Shown here piece after piece: positions 15,806 through 24,729 of a stretch of DNA of 64,000 bases; position 1 is the first letter of the stretch; each line of letters begins with the position of its first letter. The position numbers were made by a program, and so were the translations under genes. Origin of the DNA: Mycobacterium adipatum. Lineage in GTDB: Bacteria > Actinomycetota > Actinomycetes > Mycobacteriales > Mycobacteriaceae. The notes beneath the pieces are model-generated. The model was not told the origin of the DNA, ran no database searches, and saw only the letters and a program-made list of their open reading frames with translations. Location: contig NZ_CP015596.1 in NCBI RefSeq assembly GCF_001644575.1, positions 992,001 to 1,056,000 of the forward strand. Reading direction: 5' to 3'.

Positions 15806-15981
15806 TCCAGCGCGCAGCCACACCCCACCGCGTAGCAGTCGATGGTGTAGCGGTGCACGGCCTCCGGTGTGCTGCAATCGGGCTCGGTGCATTCTGGGCG
15901 CTGTCCGATGTGCACGATGACCGTGCCGTGGCAGTGGTCGTGCTCGACATCGGCCCCGCACTCCCGACATGTCGCGCTCAT
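15751..15981 (-). CDS. Cys/His-rich zinc-binding miniprotein
   Basis: A 76-residue frame starts MSATCRECGADVEHDHCHG and contains eight Cys, arranged as CxxC, HDHCH, CTEPDC and CYAVGCGC, which suggests one or two zinc sites. Its 3' end overlaps the end of the convergent phosphatase gene by 55 bp. An alternative ATG at 15990 adds three residues. No good ribosome binding site is seen. The conserved-looking Cys spacing favours a real gene over an antisense shadow. Its function is unknown. Confidence 0.58.
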   Translation of the reverse strand: MSATCRECGADVEHDHCHGTVIVHIGQRPECTEPDCSTPEAVHRYTIDCYAVGCGCALDQPIGPAVSAASRSAASG

Positions 15982-16044
15982 GGCTGCCATTGTGGCACCA
16001 CCCACCGACACCGCTGGGTTCCCACGCTGTCGGCGGGACTGCTT

Positions 16045-16395
16045 TCAGGCCCAGCCCAATTCGTGCAGACGCTCGTCGTCGATCCCGAAATGATGCGCCA
16101 GTTCGTGCACCACGGTGATGGCCACCTCGTCGACCACCTCATCCTCGGTCGCGCACATGTCCAGCAGCGCGTCCCGGTAGATCGTGATGGTGTCGGGCAG
16201 CGCACCGGCGTAGGTCGAGTCCCGGTCGGTCAGCGCGATGCCCTCGTAGAGCCCGAGCAGGTCGGGCTCGTCGGGATGGCGCGCCTCGACCAGGAAGACC
16301 ACGTTGTTCGCGGCGGCGGCGAGTCCGGACGGGATCAGATCGAGCGCATCGGCGACCAGTTCCTCGAACCGCTGCGCGCTCATGAGGACCGGCAC
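16045..16395 (-). CDS. zincin-like metallopeptidase, Rv3836-like
   Basis: About 112-116 residues of the possible-zinc-metallopeptidase family (MPN/zincin type, DUF1025-like). The motif HELAHHFGIDDERLHELG carries HExxHxxGxxD, with two His and an Asp as the likely zinc ligands. It corresponds to Rv3836. A GTG at 16395 lies 4 bp after the upstream stop; the ATG at 16383 is an alternative, and neither has a clear ribosome binding site. It is the second gene of a pair with the Rv3835-like gene. Confidence 0.85.
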   Translation of the reverse strand: MPVLMSAQRFEELVADALDLIPSGLAAAANNVVFLVEARHPDEPDLLGLYEGIALTDRDSTYAGALPDTITIYRDALLDMCATEDEVVDEVAITVVHELAHHFGIDDERLHELGWA

Positions 16396-16399
16396 GCGA

Positions 16400-17836
16400 T
16401 TACGGGAGTGGCGGCGGAACGGGCTCGACGGGAGCGGGACCCGGCGGAGGCGGTGGTGCGGCCTCCGGGGCCGGCGGTGCGGCCGGCGGCGGGAGTCCTT
16501 CCATGGGGGGCCCGGCGGCCGGTGGTGGCGGCGGCGGCAACGGCGGACCGTTGAGGAACGTGTTGCCGCCGGTCGGGGTCTCGGTCGCGGTCGCCTGTTC
16601 GGTGCTCTGGCTGGACTGCCCGGGCAGGTGTTCGTTGGACTCGGTCTGCTGGCTACTGCTGCTCCCGCTGCTGCTGCTACTACCGCTGCTGTAGGACTCG
16701 TCGTAGGTGATCTGCGACGAGGTGTCGATCGGGGGCAGCGGGATGGCCGGGATGTTCAGGCGCTCGTCGGGGATGTCCGGCGGCGGGACCGGCGGACGAC
16801 CGTTGATCATCAGCGGGCCCTTGGCGCTGTTGAGCAGGGTCGACCAGCCACCGTTGCCGAGGGTGGCGCCGATGCTGCAGGACACCTGGTGGCTGCCCGC
16901 CGACCAACTCGGCAGCGCGACGGTGCTGTACACCAGCGTCAGCGTCGTGGTGCGCAATTCCAGCGGCGCCAGGTAGGCGTCGGTGACCCGGGAGCAGTTC
17001 TCCTTGACGAAGGTGTCCTGGTCGGCCTCGGCTGGCAGGCCGCCGGGGAATTTGTCGGCCAGGTTCACCGAACCGGTGACCTCCAGGGAATGCGGCCCGG
17101 CGCAGTCCACCGGGATGTCGGTGGGTTGGTTGGTCGCCGGGTCGATACCCAGGCAGGTCCCCGCAGGCCAGACCTTGGACTGATCGATATCGGCGACCTT
17201 GCCCTGGAACGCCTGCTGTTGGTTGTTGGCCCCCGGCAGCTGCAGGCCGCACAGCATGCGTCGCTCACCGGCCTGGCGCCAGGTCTTCTCGCCGGACCAC
17301 AGCAGGCTGACACTGAATCGCCCGTTGGGGTCGTACCGGTCACCGAGGTAACGCTGTACGGCGCTCTGGCATTGTTCCTGGCTGATCTGCTGGATGCGGG
17401 CCGGCGACGGGGGCGCGGCGTCCGGGCCGTACTCGGTGCCCGGGAAGGTGCGCATGTCGATCGACTCGGCGACCTCGAACCGGTGCTCGGTGGTGCAATC
17501 CACGATCTGCGCGGCGTCGGGGGTGCGTTCCGGCCAGTTCAGGCAGTCGCCGCCCTTGGCGCTGTCGAAGGTGCTGTTGCTGCGCAGTCCCAGCGCACCG
17601 GCCCCGGAGTTCAGCCCGGCCAGGCGCCCGCCGGCCGCGGTATCGGGCAACACCGTGATGACGCCGGCGATCAGCAGCCCGCCCAGCGCGGTGAGCAGCA
17701 AAGCGCGACGGGTGGGGCTCAGCGGGCCGCTCATCGGCTGCCACGACGACACCGCCGCGCGCCACCGAGACACCGGCTTCTGCGAGGTCTGTGCCTCGTT
17801 CAGAAACGGTTCCTGGCCATCGGGTGCGTCCAACAT
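16400..17836 (-). CDS. septum-formation-domain membrane protein, Rv3835-like
   Basis: About 478 residues. A cytoplasmic N-terminus of about 50 residues is followed by one membrane helix ([19 protein letters not shown]). Two extracytoplasmic Cys-containing repeats come next ([10 protein letters not shown] with [13 protein letters not shown], and [11 protein letters not shown] with [13 protein letters not shown]), typical of the septum formation domain (PF13845). The C-terminus is a Ser-rich then Pro/Ala-rich low-complexity tail probably lying in the wall. The ATG at 17836 is only 2 bp from GGGAGG, and the TTG at 17833 is better spaced. It diverges from serS. Confidence 0.85.
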   Translation of the reverse strand: MLDAPDGQEPFLNEAQTSQKPVSRWRAAVSSWQPMSGPLSPTRRALLLTALGGLLIAGVITVLPDTAAGGRLAGLNSGAGALGLRSNSTFDSAKGGDCLNWPERTPDAAQIVDCTTEHRFEVAESIDMRTFPGTEYGPDAAPPSPARIQQISQEQCQSAVQRYLGDRYDPNGRFSVSLLWSGEKTWRQAGERRMLCGLQLPGANNQQQAFQGKVADIDQSKVWPAGTCLGIDPATNQPTDIPVDCAGPHSLEVTGSVNLADKFPGGLPAEADQDTFVKENCSRVTDAYLAPLELRTTTLTLVYSTVALPSWSAGSHQVSCSIGATLGNGGWSTLLNSAKGPLMINGRPPVPPPDIPDERLNIPAIPLPPIDTSSQITYDESYSSGSSSSSGSSSSQQTESNEHLPGQSSQSTEQATATETPTGGNTFLNGPPLPPPPPPAAGPPMEGLPPPAAPPAPEAAPPPPPGPAPVEPVPPPLP

Positions 17837-17949
17837 CGCCTCCCATTGTGACAGGCGTGTCACGATGTGTGACAAGTGATGCACTTGTAATGTTATGTGG
17901 TTGTGGCCCGCGGGCTGCGGCCCTTCGCCGCGCAAGTAGGGTTACCGCC

Positions 17950-19209
17950 GTGATCGACCTCAAGCTGCTCCGCGACGAGCCCGATCGGGTGCGCGCCTCT
18001 CAACGCGCCCGCGGCGAGGATCCCGGCCGGGTGGACGCGCTGCTGGCCGCCGATACGGCCCGCCGATCGGCCATCTCCACCGCCGACACCCTGCGCGCCG
18101 AGCAGCGGGCCGCCAGCAAGCTCGTCGGCAAGGCCGCCCCGGACGAGCGGCCGGCGCTGCTGGCCCGCGCCAAGGAACTCGCCGAGGCCGTCAAGGCCGC
18201 CGAGACCGAACAGTCCGACGCCGAGGCCGCATTCACCGCGGCGCACATGGCGGTCTCGAATGTCATCGTCGACGGTGTGCCCGCCGGCGGCGAGGACGAT
18301 TTCGCGCTGCTCGACACCGTCGGTACGCCCCCGGCCATCGAGAATCCGCGCGACCATCTGGAACTCGGTGAAGCCCTCGGCCTGATCGATATGGAACGCG
18401 GGGCCAAGGTCTCGGGTTCGCGGTTCTATTTCCTGACCGGCCGAGGCGCACTGCTGCAGCTTGGCCTGCTGCAACTGGCGGTCCGGCTGGCCACCACCAA
18501 CGGCTTCACGCTGATGATCCCGCCGGTGCTGGTGCGCCCGGAGGTGATGGCCGGCACCGGATTCCTGGGTGCGCACGCCGACGAGATCTATCACCTCGAC
18601 GACGACGACCTCTATCTGGTCGGCACGTCGGAGGTACCGCTGGCGGGCTATCACAGCGACGAGATCCTCGACCTGACCGACGGTCCCAAGCGCTACGCCG
18701 GCTGGTCGTCGTGCTTCCGCCGCGAGGCCGGCAGCTACGGCAAGGACACCCGCGGCATCATCCGGGTGCATCAGTTCGACAAGGTCGAGGCCTTCGTCTA
18801 CTGCAGACCCGAGGATGCCGAGGCCGAACATCAGCGGTTGCTCGGATGGCAGCGCGAGATGCTGGCGGCCATCGAGGTGCCCTACCGCGTGATCGACGTC
18901 GCCGCAGGCGATCTCGGTTCGTCGGCGGCCCGCAAGTACGACTGCGAGGCATGGGTGCCGACCCAGGGCACCTACCGCGAACTGACCTCGACGTCGAACT
19001 GCACCACATTCCAGGCCCGCCGGCTGTCCACCCGGTATCGCGACGAGAACGGCAAGCCGCAGATCGCGGCGACCCTGAACGGCACCCTGGCGACCACCCG
19101 CTGGCTGGTCGCGATCCTGGAGAACCACCAGCAGCCCGACGGCAGTGTCGGGGTGCCCGCCGCGCTGGTGCCCTACGTCGGCGCCGAGGTGCTCGAGCCC
19201 GGCAGCTAG
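17950..19209 (+). CDS. serS: seryl-tRNA synthetase
   Basis: A 419-residue class II synthetase, the same length as in Mtb. The N-terminal antiparallel coiled coil that grips tRNA-Ser covers roughly residues 30-105. The catalytic domain shows [14 protein letters not shown], motif 2 ([20 protein letters not shown]) and motif 3 ([16 protein letters not shown], with [13 protein letters not shown] before it). The GTG at 17950 is chosen to match the family N-terminus ([16 protein letters not shown]). Confidence 0.97.
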   Translation: MIDLKLLRDEPDRVRASQRARGEDPGRVDALLAADTARRSAISTADTLRAEQRAASKLVGKAAPDERPALLARAKELAEAVKAAETEQSDAEAAFTAAHMAVSNVIVDGVPAGGEDDFALLDTVGTPPAIENPRDHLELGEALGLIDMERGAKVSGSRFYFLTGRGALLQLGLLQLAVRLATTNGFTLMIPPVLVRPEVMAGTGFLGAHADEIYHLDDDDLYLVGTSEVPLAGYHSDEILDLTDGPKRYAGWSSCFRREAGSYGKDTRGIIRVHQFDKVEAFVYCRPEDAEAEHQRLLGWQREMLAAIEVPYRVIDVAAGDLGSSAARKYDCEAWVPTQGTYRELTSTSNCTTFQARRLSTRYRDENGKPQIAATLNGTLATTRWLVAILENHQQPDGSVGVPAALVPYVGAEVLEPGS

Positions 19210-19227
19210 CGCCAGCGGGTTTGTCGG

Positions 19228-22200
19228 ATGGCGACGGAATACCCGGTGCGGGTGTCGGTGCTCGGCGCGGTGCAGGCCTGGACCGGTGGCACCCCGGTGG
19301 CCCTGGGATCACGGCTGCAGCGCGCCCTGTTGGCGCGGTTGGTTGCCGCACAGGGCCATCCGGTCTCGGTCGACCGGCTCATCGACGACCTGTGGGAAGG
19401 CGAACCGCCACCCAAGGCGCTCTCGGCGTTGCAGGTCTACGTCTCGCACCTGCGGCGCGGTATCGAACCGGGCCGTCCACCGCGCACACCCGCCCGCATC
19501 CTGGTCAGTGCCGCACCCGGGTACCGCCTGCGGCTGCCCGTGGACGCCGTCGACGCGTGGCGGGTGGAGGCCAGAATCGCTGCCGCATACGACGAAACGG
19601 ATCCCCATCGCCGACTGCAACTCCTCGATGAGGCGCTTGCCGAGTGGTCGGGCGACCCGTTCGCGGAGTTCGGCGACACCCTGTGGGCGGTACCGGAAGT
19701 GGCTCGTCTGAGCGAACTCCGGCTGGCCGCGGTGGAGTACCGCGCCGCGGCACTGGTGGAGCTCGGCCGCTACACCACGGCGGTGGCCGCGCTGGAGCGA
19801 CACGTCGGCGCCCGGCCCGAGCGGGAAACGGCCGCCGCCGTGCTGGCCACCGCCCTGTATCTGGCCGGTCGTCAAGTCGATGCGTTGGATGTGTTGCGGC
19901 ACAACAGAAAACGTCTTGCCGATGAGCTCGGGCTGGAGCCCGGAAAGGCCCTGCGGGAGCTCGAACGCGATATCTTGCGGCACGCCGAGCACCTCGATCC
20001 GTCGCCACCCCGACCGCGTCCACCGTCGGTGCCGCCGGCGGTGCCGCCGGCGGTGATCGTCGGTGGCGAGCAGGTGGCGTACGGACGCGCCGCCGAACTC
20101 GCGGTCATCGACGCCGCCGCGCGTTCGGCCACCTCCGGCGGTGTCGTGCTGTGGATCGGTGGCGAGGCAGGCTCCGGCAAGACCACGCTGGCGGGAGCGG
20201 CGGCAAGCCGGCTGCGGGCGGCGGGCTGGCGCATCGTGCATGGACGGTGCCCGGAGGTCGACGGCGCACCCGCGGGCTGGGCGTGGACCGAAGTGCTGCG
20301 TGAACTGGTCGGCCCGGATGTGCCGGCGGCCGATCGCCACGCCCTGGCCCCGTTGCTGCATGACGGCGCCGCCACCGAGGCGGGCACCTTCTGGCTGGGA
20401 CAGGCGGTCGCCGACGTGCTGGGCACGGTTGCCCGCCACCAACCGTTGGCGGTCGTGCTCGACGACCTGCACCGCACCGACGGGCTCACCCTCGAACTGT
20501 TGCGGCTGGTGGTCGACCGTATCGAGGGCGGTCGCGTGCTGGTGATCGGCACATACCGACCGTCGGAGGATCGCGGTGAGCTCGAGGTGGCGCGGGCCGC
20601 ACTGACGGTGCGGACCGCGGCGCACCTGGTGCTCGACGGACTGGACGCCGCGGCCACCGCCGCGCTGGCCGGCGACTGCGGTTTGACCACCGCCAGCGGG
20701 GAGGTGTTGCGGCTGCTCCGCGAGCGGACCGGCGGCAACCCGCTGTTCGTCCGGGAACTGGCCCGGCTGATGGCCGCCGAGGGACCCGAAGCGGTGTGGG
20801 CCTCGGTGCCGGCCGGGGTGCGTGACGTGCTCCGCCGCCGGTTGGCCCGGTTGCCCGCACCGACGGTGGCCGCGCTGAGCCGGGCGGCGGTACTGGGCCG
20901 CGATATCGATGTCGACCTGCTTGCCGAGCTGGGCCGCTGCGATCCCGATGAGTTGCTCGACGCTCTGGAACCGGCCGTCCTGCTGGGATTGCTCGATGAA
21001 CCCGAGCCCGGTCGGCTGAGGTTCGCGCACGGGCTGATTCGCGACACCCTCTACGAGGACATCTCGAAGCTGCGCCGGTGCCGGTTGCACGCCGCCGCGC
21101 TGCAGCTGCTGCTCGCCCCGGGCCGTTCGGCTGATCCGGCTACCCTGGCCCACCACGCCGTTGCCGGGGCGGGCGAGCAAACCGCTTCGTCGGCAGCATC
21201 ATTCGCGATGGCCGCGGCGTTGGAGGCGGATTCGGTGGGCGCCCACGCCGAGGCGGCCCGGCAGTGGCGCGCGACGGTGCAGATGCTCGAACTCTCCGCC
21301 GAGGCCGGCGGATTGGACCGCGAGATCGAGGCGCGCTGCGGACTGATAGCGGCCCTGGCGCAGTCGGGTGACGCGGTGGCCGCCCGGATCGAGCTGAAGA
21401 ACGCGCTGGCGCTGTTGTCCGGCACGGCCCGCGACGACCTGACGGTGCGGGTGCTCACCGCGTGGGACACCCCGCTGGTGTGGCGCGACCGCGAATACGA
21501 CGGATCCGATGCGCAGATGATCGCCCTGCTGCGGCGGGTCCTGGCGGCCGACGCGGGGATCGGGCTGACCGTGGCCGACCGGGTCAAGCTGCTCAAGGCG
21601 CTGTTCGTCGAACTGGAGGGCGCCGATCCCGATGGCGCACTTGAGGTCAGCACCGAGTTGCTCGCCGTGGCCAGACGTGCTTACGCCGAGCATCCCGCGT
21701 CATCGGGTCGCCTGCTGTGCACGGCGCTCAATGTCCGGGCGTACTGCGCGTTGGGGCCAGATCTGGACGCCGAGCGCGAAACGGTCGCCGCCGAACTGCT
21801 GGTGACCGCGGAAGCCGCCGAACAGGCCGACTATCAGGCGGTGGCGCACTGGTTGCTGTCCCTGGCGGCAGGGCACCGCAATGATCTGGCGACGGCCAAA
21901 CGCCACGCCGATCTGGCGGTGGCCCGGGCCGGCACCGGACAGCTCGTGCACCTTCTCGGCGTGCTCGGACTGTTCCAGGCGCGCATGTACCTGTTGGCCG
22001 GCCGGTTGGACGAAGCCGTGCGCAGCTACACCGATCTGGCGGCCCGCATGGTGGAGAGCGGTGCCGCCAACGGGGCCAAGCTGGCGATGGTCGGGCGGGT
22101 GACGGGCGAGTTCTGCCTCGGTGATCTGGGCCTGCTGGCCGACGAGTTGCTCTACTTCTACCGGGAGGTGTCGGTCGCGGCGCTGGACGCCGCGGTGCTG

Positions 22201-22545
22201 GCGCTGGTGGCCCGGGACCGCGAGGCGCAGGCCCGGGAGTTGTGGCGGCACCGCCACCCCATCGAACGCGCATACTTCTGGCTGCCGTTCACCGTGCTGC
22301 GGGTGCACGCCGCGGTGGCTCTCGGCGATACGGAGGAGGCCGACGCACGGGCGGCCGAGCTGGTTCCGTATTCCGGCCGGATCGCCGGGCTCGGCGTGGA
22401 CGGGTTGATGGTGGGCCCCGTCGACGACGCGCTGGCCGTGGCCGCTGACGCGCTGGGACGCCCGGACCAGGCGCGCGCCTACCGCGCGGCGGCCGCGGCG
22501 CTGCGGGACAGGTTGGCCGCGCAGGCGCGCAGCTTCATCGACTGA
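19228..22545 (+). CDS. AfsR-like SARP/AAA ATPase regulator
   Basis: A 1105-residue protein. The OmpR-type winged helix (residues about 5-100, with SRLQRALLARLVAAQGHPVS and LSALQVYVSHLRRGIE) and the bacterial transcriptional activation domain (about 105-250, with GLEPGKALRELE) define a SARP regulator. A linker leads to an ATPase with Walker A GGEAGSGKTT near residue 312 and Walker B-like LAVVLDDLH. The C-terminal 450 residues are Ala/Leu-rich helical repeats (TPR-like) without a LuxR helix-turn-helix. It starts 18 bp after serS. Targets are unknown; there is no adjacent biosynthetic cluster. Confidence 0.9.
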   Translation: MATEYPVRVSVLGAVQAWTGGTPVALGSRLQRALLARLVAAQGHPVSVDRLIDDLWEGEPPPKALSALQVYVSHLRRGIEPGRPPRTPARILVSAAPGYRLRLPVDAVDAWRVEARIAAAYDETDPHRRLQLLDEALAEWSGDPFAEFGDTLWAVPEVARLSELRLAAVEYRAAALVELGRYTTAVAALERHVGARPERETAAAVLATALYLAGRQVDALDVLRHNRKRLADELGLEPGKALRELERDILRHAEHLDPSPPRPRPPSVPPAVPPAVIVGGEQVAYGRAAELAVIDAAARSATSGGVVLWIGGEAGSGKTTLAGAAASRLRAAGWRIVHGRCPEVDGAPAGWAWTEVLRELVGPDVPAADRHALAPLLHDGAATEAGTFWLGQAVADVLGTVARHQPLAVVLDDLHRTDGLTLELLRLVVDRIEGGRVLVIGTYRPSEDRGELEVARAALTVRTAAHLVLDGLDAAATAALAGDCGLTTASGEVLRLLRERTGGNPLFVRELARLMAAEGPEAVWASVPAGVRDVLRRRLARLPAPTVAALSRAAVLGRDIDVDLLAELGRCDPDELLDALEPAVLLGLLDEPEPGRLRFAHGLIRDTLYEDISKLRRCRLHAAALQLLLAPGRSADPATLAHHAVAGAGEQTASSAASFAMAAALEADSVGAHAEAARQWRATVQMLELSAEAGGLDREIEARCGLIAALAQSGDAVAARIELKNALALLSGTARDDLTVRVLTAWDTPLVWRDREYDGSDAQMIALLRRVLAADAGIGLTVADRVKLLKALFVELEGADPDGALEVSTELLAVARRAYAEHPASSGRLLCTALNVRAYCALGPDLDAERETVAAELLVTAEAAEQADYQAVAHWLLSLAAGHRNDLATAKRHADLAVARAGTGQLVHLLGVLGLFQARMYLLAGRLDEAVRSYTDLAARMVESGAANGAKLAMVGRVTGEFCLGDLGLLADELLYFYREVSVAALDAAVLALVARDREAQARELWRHRHPIERAYFWLPFTVLRVHAAVALGDTEEADARAAELVPYSGRIAGLGVDGLMVGPVDDALAVAADALGRPDQARAYRAAAAALRDRLAAQARSFID

Positions 22546-22586
22546 CCTGTCATGTCGCCGACCCCTGCGCAGTAGGGTTTGACACC

Positions 22587-23405
22587 ATGATGGATATCGA
22601 GCTCGCCGAACTCCGGAACTGGTTCGGCTTCGGGGTCGCCGGCAACTTCGCGGGTCATCTCGAACAGGCAGGTGAGGCAGCCGATTTCGTGAACGTGGCG
22701 GACCCGACGGGGTCGGAAGGCCCCGCGCCGAAGGGGATCTTCCCCTGGTACGCCCCGGGCAGCGACAGCTTCCTCGGGGAGTTCCCGCTGTCCCACGACA
22801 CGATCACCCTGCCGGCCAGCGACACCCCGCTGAACCTGCAGATCGAGCCCGAGGTGGGTCTGGCTTGCCGGGTGGTGTGGCGGGGGGACACCGTGGCGTC
22901 GCTGGAACCCTTCGCGCTCGGCGCCTTCAACGACTGCTCGATCCGAAGGCCCAATGCCCCCAAGATCAGTCACAAGAAGAATTGGGGCCCGGCCTCCAAA
23001 GGGGTTGCCCGTCAGTTCTTCGACATCAGCGACCTGACGCCGGACGGTCCGACCGCGACCCTGCGGCTGGTCTGCTACCTGCACGGTGCCGACGGGCGGC
23101 AGCACGAGTACGGGGTGGACAGTCCGCTGCTGGGCTACTCCTACTACGGTGAGGTGCTGCTGGACTGGATCACCGAGCGGCTGGCCAATCAGAAGGGCTC
23201 GCCGGAGACGCCGCTGGAGGATGTCGGTGCGCTGATGGTGGCCGCCGGACATCCCGAGCACGTGCTCATCGGTATCGGCGCGACGCGCTACACCGCGCTG
23301 GGGGAGTCGACCTACCTGTCACCCGGTGACGAGGCGATCGTCCGGGTATACGACACCGCATCGGAGGCGGCTTCCGAACTGCGGCAGACGGTGTCGGGGA
23401 GCTAG
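22587..23405 (+). CDS. DUF5718 family protein
   Basis: A 272-residue cytoplasmic protein starting MMDIELAELRNWFGFGVAGN. The central part has LNLQIEPEVGLACRVVW and FNDCSIRRPNAPKISHKKNW, which recall the fumarylacetoacetase-like fold of DUF5718. The C-terminal YLSPGDEAIVRVYDTASEA resembles the final beta element of that fold. The reaction is unknown. It is followed 5 bp later by the MOSC gene, so both are likely in one operon. Confidence 0.75.
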   Translation: MMDIELAELRNWFGFGVAGNFAGHLEQAGEAADFVNVADPTGSEGPAPKGIFPWYAPGSDSFLGEFPLSHDTITLPASDTPLNLQIEPEVGLACRVVWRGDTVASLEPFALGAFNDCSIRRPNAPKISHKKNWGPASKGVARQFFDISDLTPDGPTATLRLVCYLHGADGRQHEYGVDSPLLGYSYYGEVLLDWITERLANQKGSPETPLEDVGALMVAAGHPEHVLIGIGATRYTALGESTYLSPGDEAIVRVYDTASEAASELRQTVSGS

Positions 23406-23410
23406 CCGAG

Positions 23411-24397
23411 ATGTCGCCCACCGTGCGCGAGCTGTGGCGTTTCCCGGTCAAATCGATGGGCGGCGGCCGCGTCGACCGGGTGCGCATGGATCGCCGTGGT
23501 GTGCACGCCGACCGGCTCTGGGCGGTCCGCGATGTCGAGAAGGGGGTGACCGCCTCGGCGCGCCGGGTGCCGGTGCTGTTGGGCTGCTCGGCGCGCTATC
23601 TCACCGAACCCGGCGCGGACGCCGGTCCGGGCAACGTCCCGGCGGTAGTGGTGACCTTCCCCGACGGCCGCGAGCTGACCGATGACGACCCGGCGATGAA
23701 CTCGGCGCTGTCCGAGCTGGTCGGACGGGAGATGCGGCTGGTGGCGCTGCCCCCGGTCGAGGACACCAGCCAGCACCGGATGTCGGTGTCGGACTCGCTG
23801 GCCAACTTCCGGGCCGCCCAGGTGCGCAAGGATTTCGGGCTCGCCGAGGACGAGGCGCTGCCGGACACCTCGGTGTTCTCGACCAAGGACATCATCACGC
23901 TGGCCCGGTTCTCCACACCACCGGGTAGTTTCGCCGATCTGAGCCCGGTGCACCTGATCAGCACCGCGAGCCTGCGCCAGCTCGCCCCGGGGGTCGAACC
24001 CTACGATGTGCGCCGGTTCCGGCCCAATGTGCTCGTCGACACCGGTGCGGACGACCGGGAGTTCCCCGAGTCGTCATGGGTCGGTGGCGAGCTGGGTATC
24101 GGGACGGCACGGCTGCAGGTGAGCATCCCGACCATCCGCTGCGTGGTACCGACCCGTGCGCAGCCCGGGATCGACGTGGACCGGGCGATCACCCGTCAGC
24201 TGGCTCAACGCACCGATCGTTTCCTCGGGGTGTACGCCGATGTGTCGGCTCCCGGGCTGGTGCGGGTAGGTGATCCCGTCGACGTGACGTTCCCCAAACC
24301 GCCCAACGCTTTCCAGCGTGCGACGACGGCACTGAACAAGTCGGCGACCCGCGGTGTCCAGCGACTGTTGGAAGCCACCGTGCTGCGCGCCCGCTAG
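23411..24397 (+). CDS. MOSC-domain protein
   Basis: A 328-residue protein with a MOSC N-terminal beta-barrel (ELWRFPVKSMGGGRVDRVRM and ADRLWAVRD) and a MOSC domain (residues about 150-280) ending with the conserved Cys in TIRCVVPTRAQPGIDVDRAI. Relatives are molybdenum-cofactor sulfurases and molybdenum enzymes such as YcbX and mARC that reduce N-hydroxylated compounds. There is no ferredoxin domain, so a separate electron donor would be needed. Its stop overlaps the stop of the convergent PH-like gene (CTAG). Confidence 0.9.
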   Translation: MSPTVRELWRFPVKSMGGGRVDRVRMDRRGVHADRLWAVRDVEKGVTASARRVPVLLGCSARYLTEPGADAGPGNVPAVVVTFPDGRELTDDDPAMNSALSELVGREMRLVALPPVEDTSQHRMSVSDSLANFRAAQVRKDFGLAEDEALPDTSVFSTKDIITLARFSTPPGSFADLSPVHLISTASLRQLAPGVEPYDVRRFRPNVLVDTGADDREFPESSWVGGELGIGTARLQVSIPTIRCVVPTRAQPGIDVDRAITRQLAQRTDRFLGVYADVSAPGLVRVGDPVDVTFPKPPNAFQRATTALNKSATRGVQRLLEATVLRAR

Positions 24398-24729
24398 TCG
24401 GCCAGCAGCTCCTGCAGTACGGACAGGAAGTCCTTGACCCGCAGCGGGGTGAACGCCGGGCTGGGGCGGGTACCCGGCACGTCGAGCACCACCAGCGTCG
24501 ACTTGATCGGACGCCACACGTCCAGCGGCAACCATCGGCGCGGATCGTCGGCAGGCCCCCAGACCCGGAAACGATCGAATGCCAGACCCATCGTCTCGGT
24601 CCGATAGCCGCGGATCGCCTGCAGCGGAATAATTTTCGATGTCCCGGACGGAAAGTGATACCGACGCAGCGTCAACGCCTGGCGATCCAGCTGGATCAGG
24701 CCGTCGTCGTAGGACGCCGTCGTGGTCAT
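24394..24729 (-). CDS. small PH-domain-like protein
   Basis: A 111-residue protein starting MTTTASYDDGLIQLDRQALTL. Alternating beta-strands (LRRYHFPSGTSKIIPLQAI, FRVWGPADDPRRWLPLD and STLVVLDVPG) and a C-terminal helix (VKDFLSVLQELLAD) look like a bacterial PH-like fold. Its start overlaps the stop of the MBL-Rieske gene by 4 bases (ATGA), so the two are co-translated and may work together. Its function is unknown. Confidence 0.75.
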   Translation of the reverse strand: MTTTASYDDGLIQLDRQALTLRRYHFPSGTSKIIPLQAIRGYRTETMGLAFDRFRVWGPADDPRRWLPLDVWRPIKSTLVVLDVPGTRPSPAFTPLRVKDFLSVLQELLAD

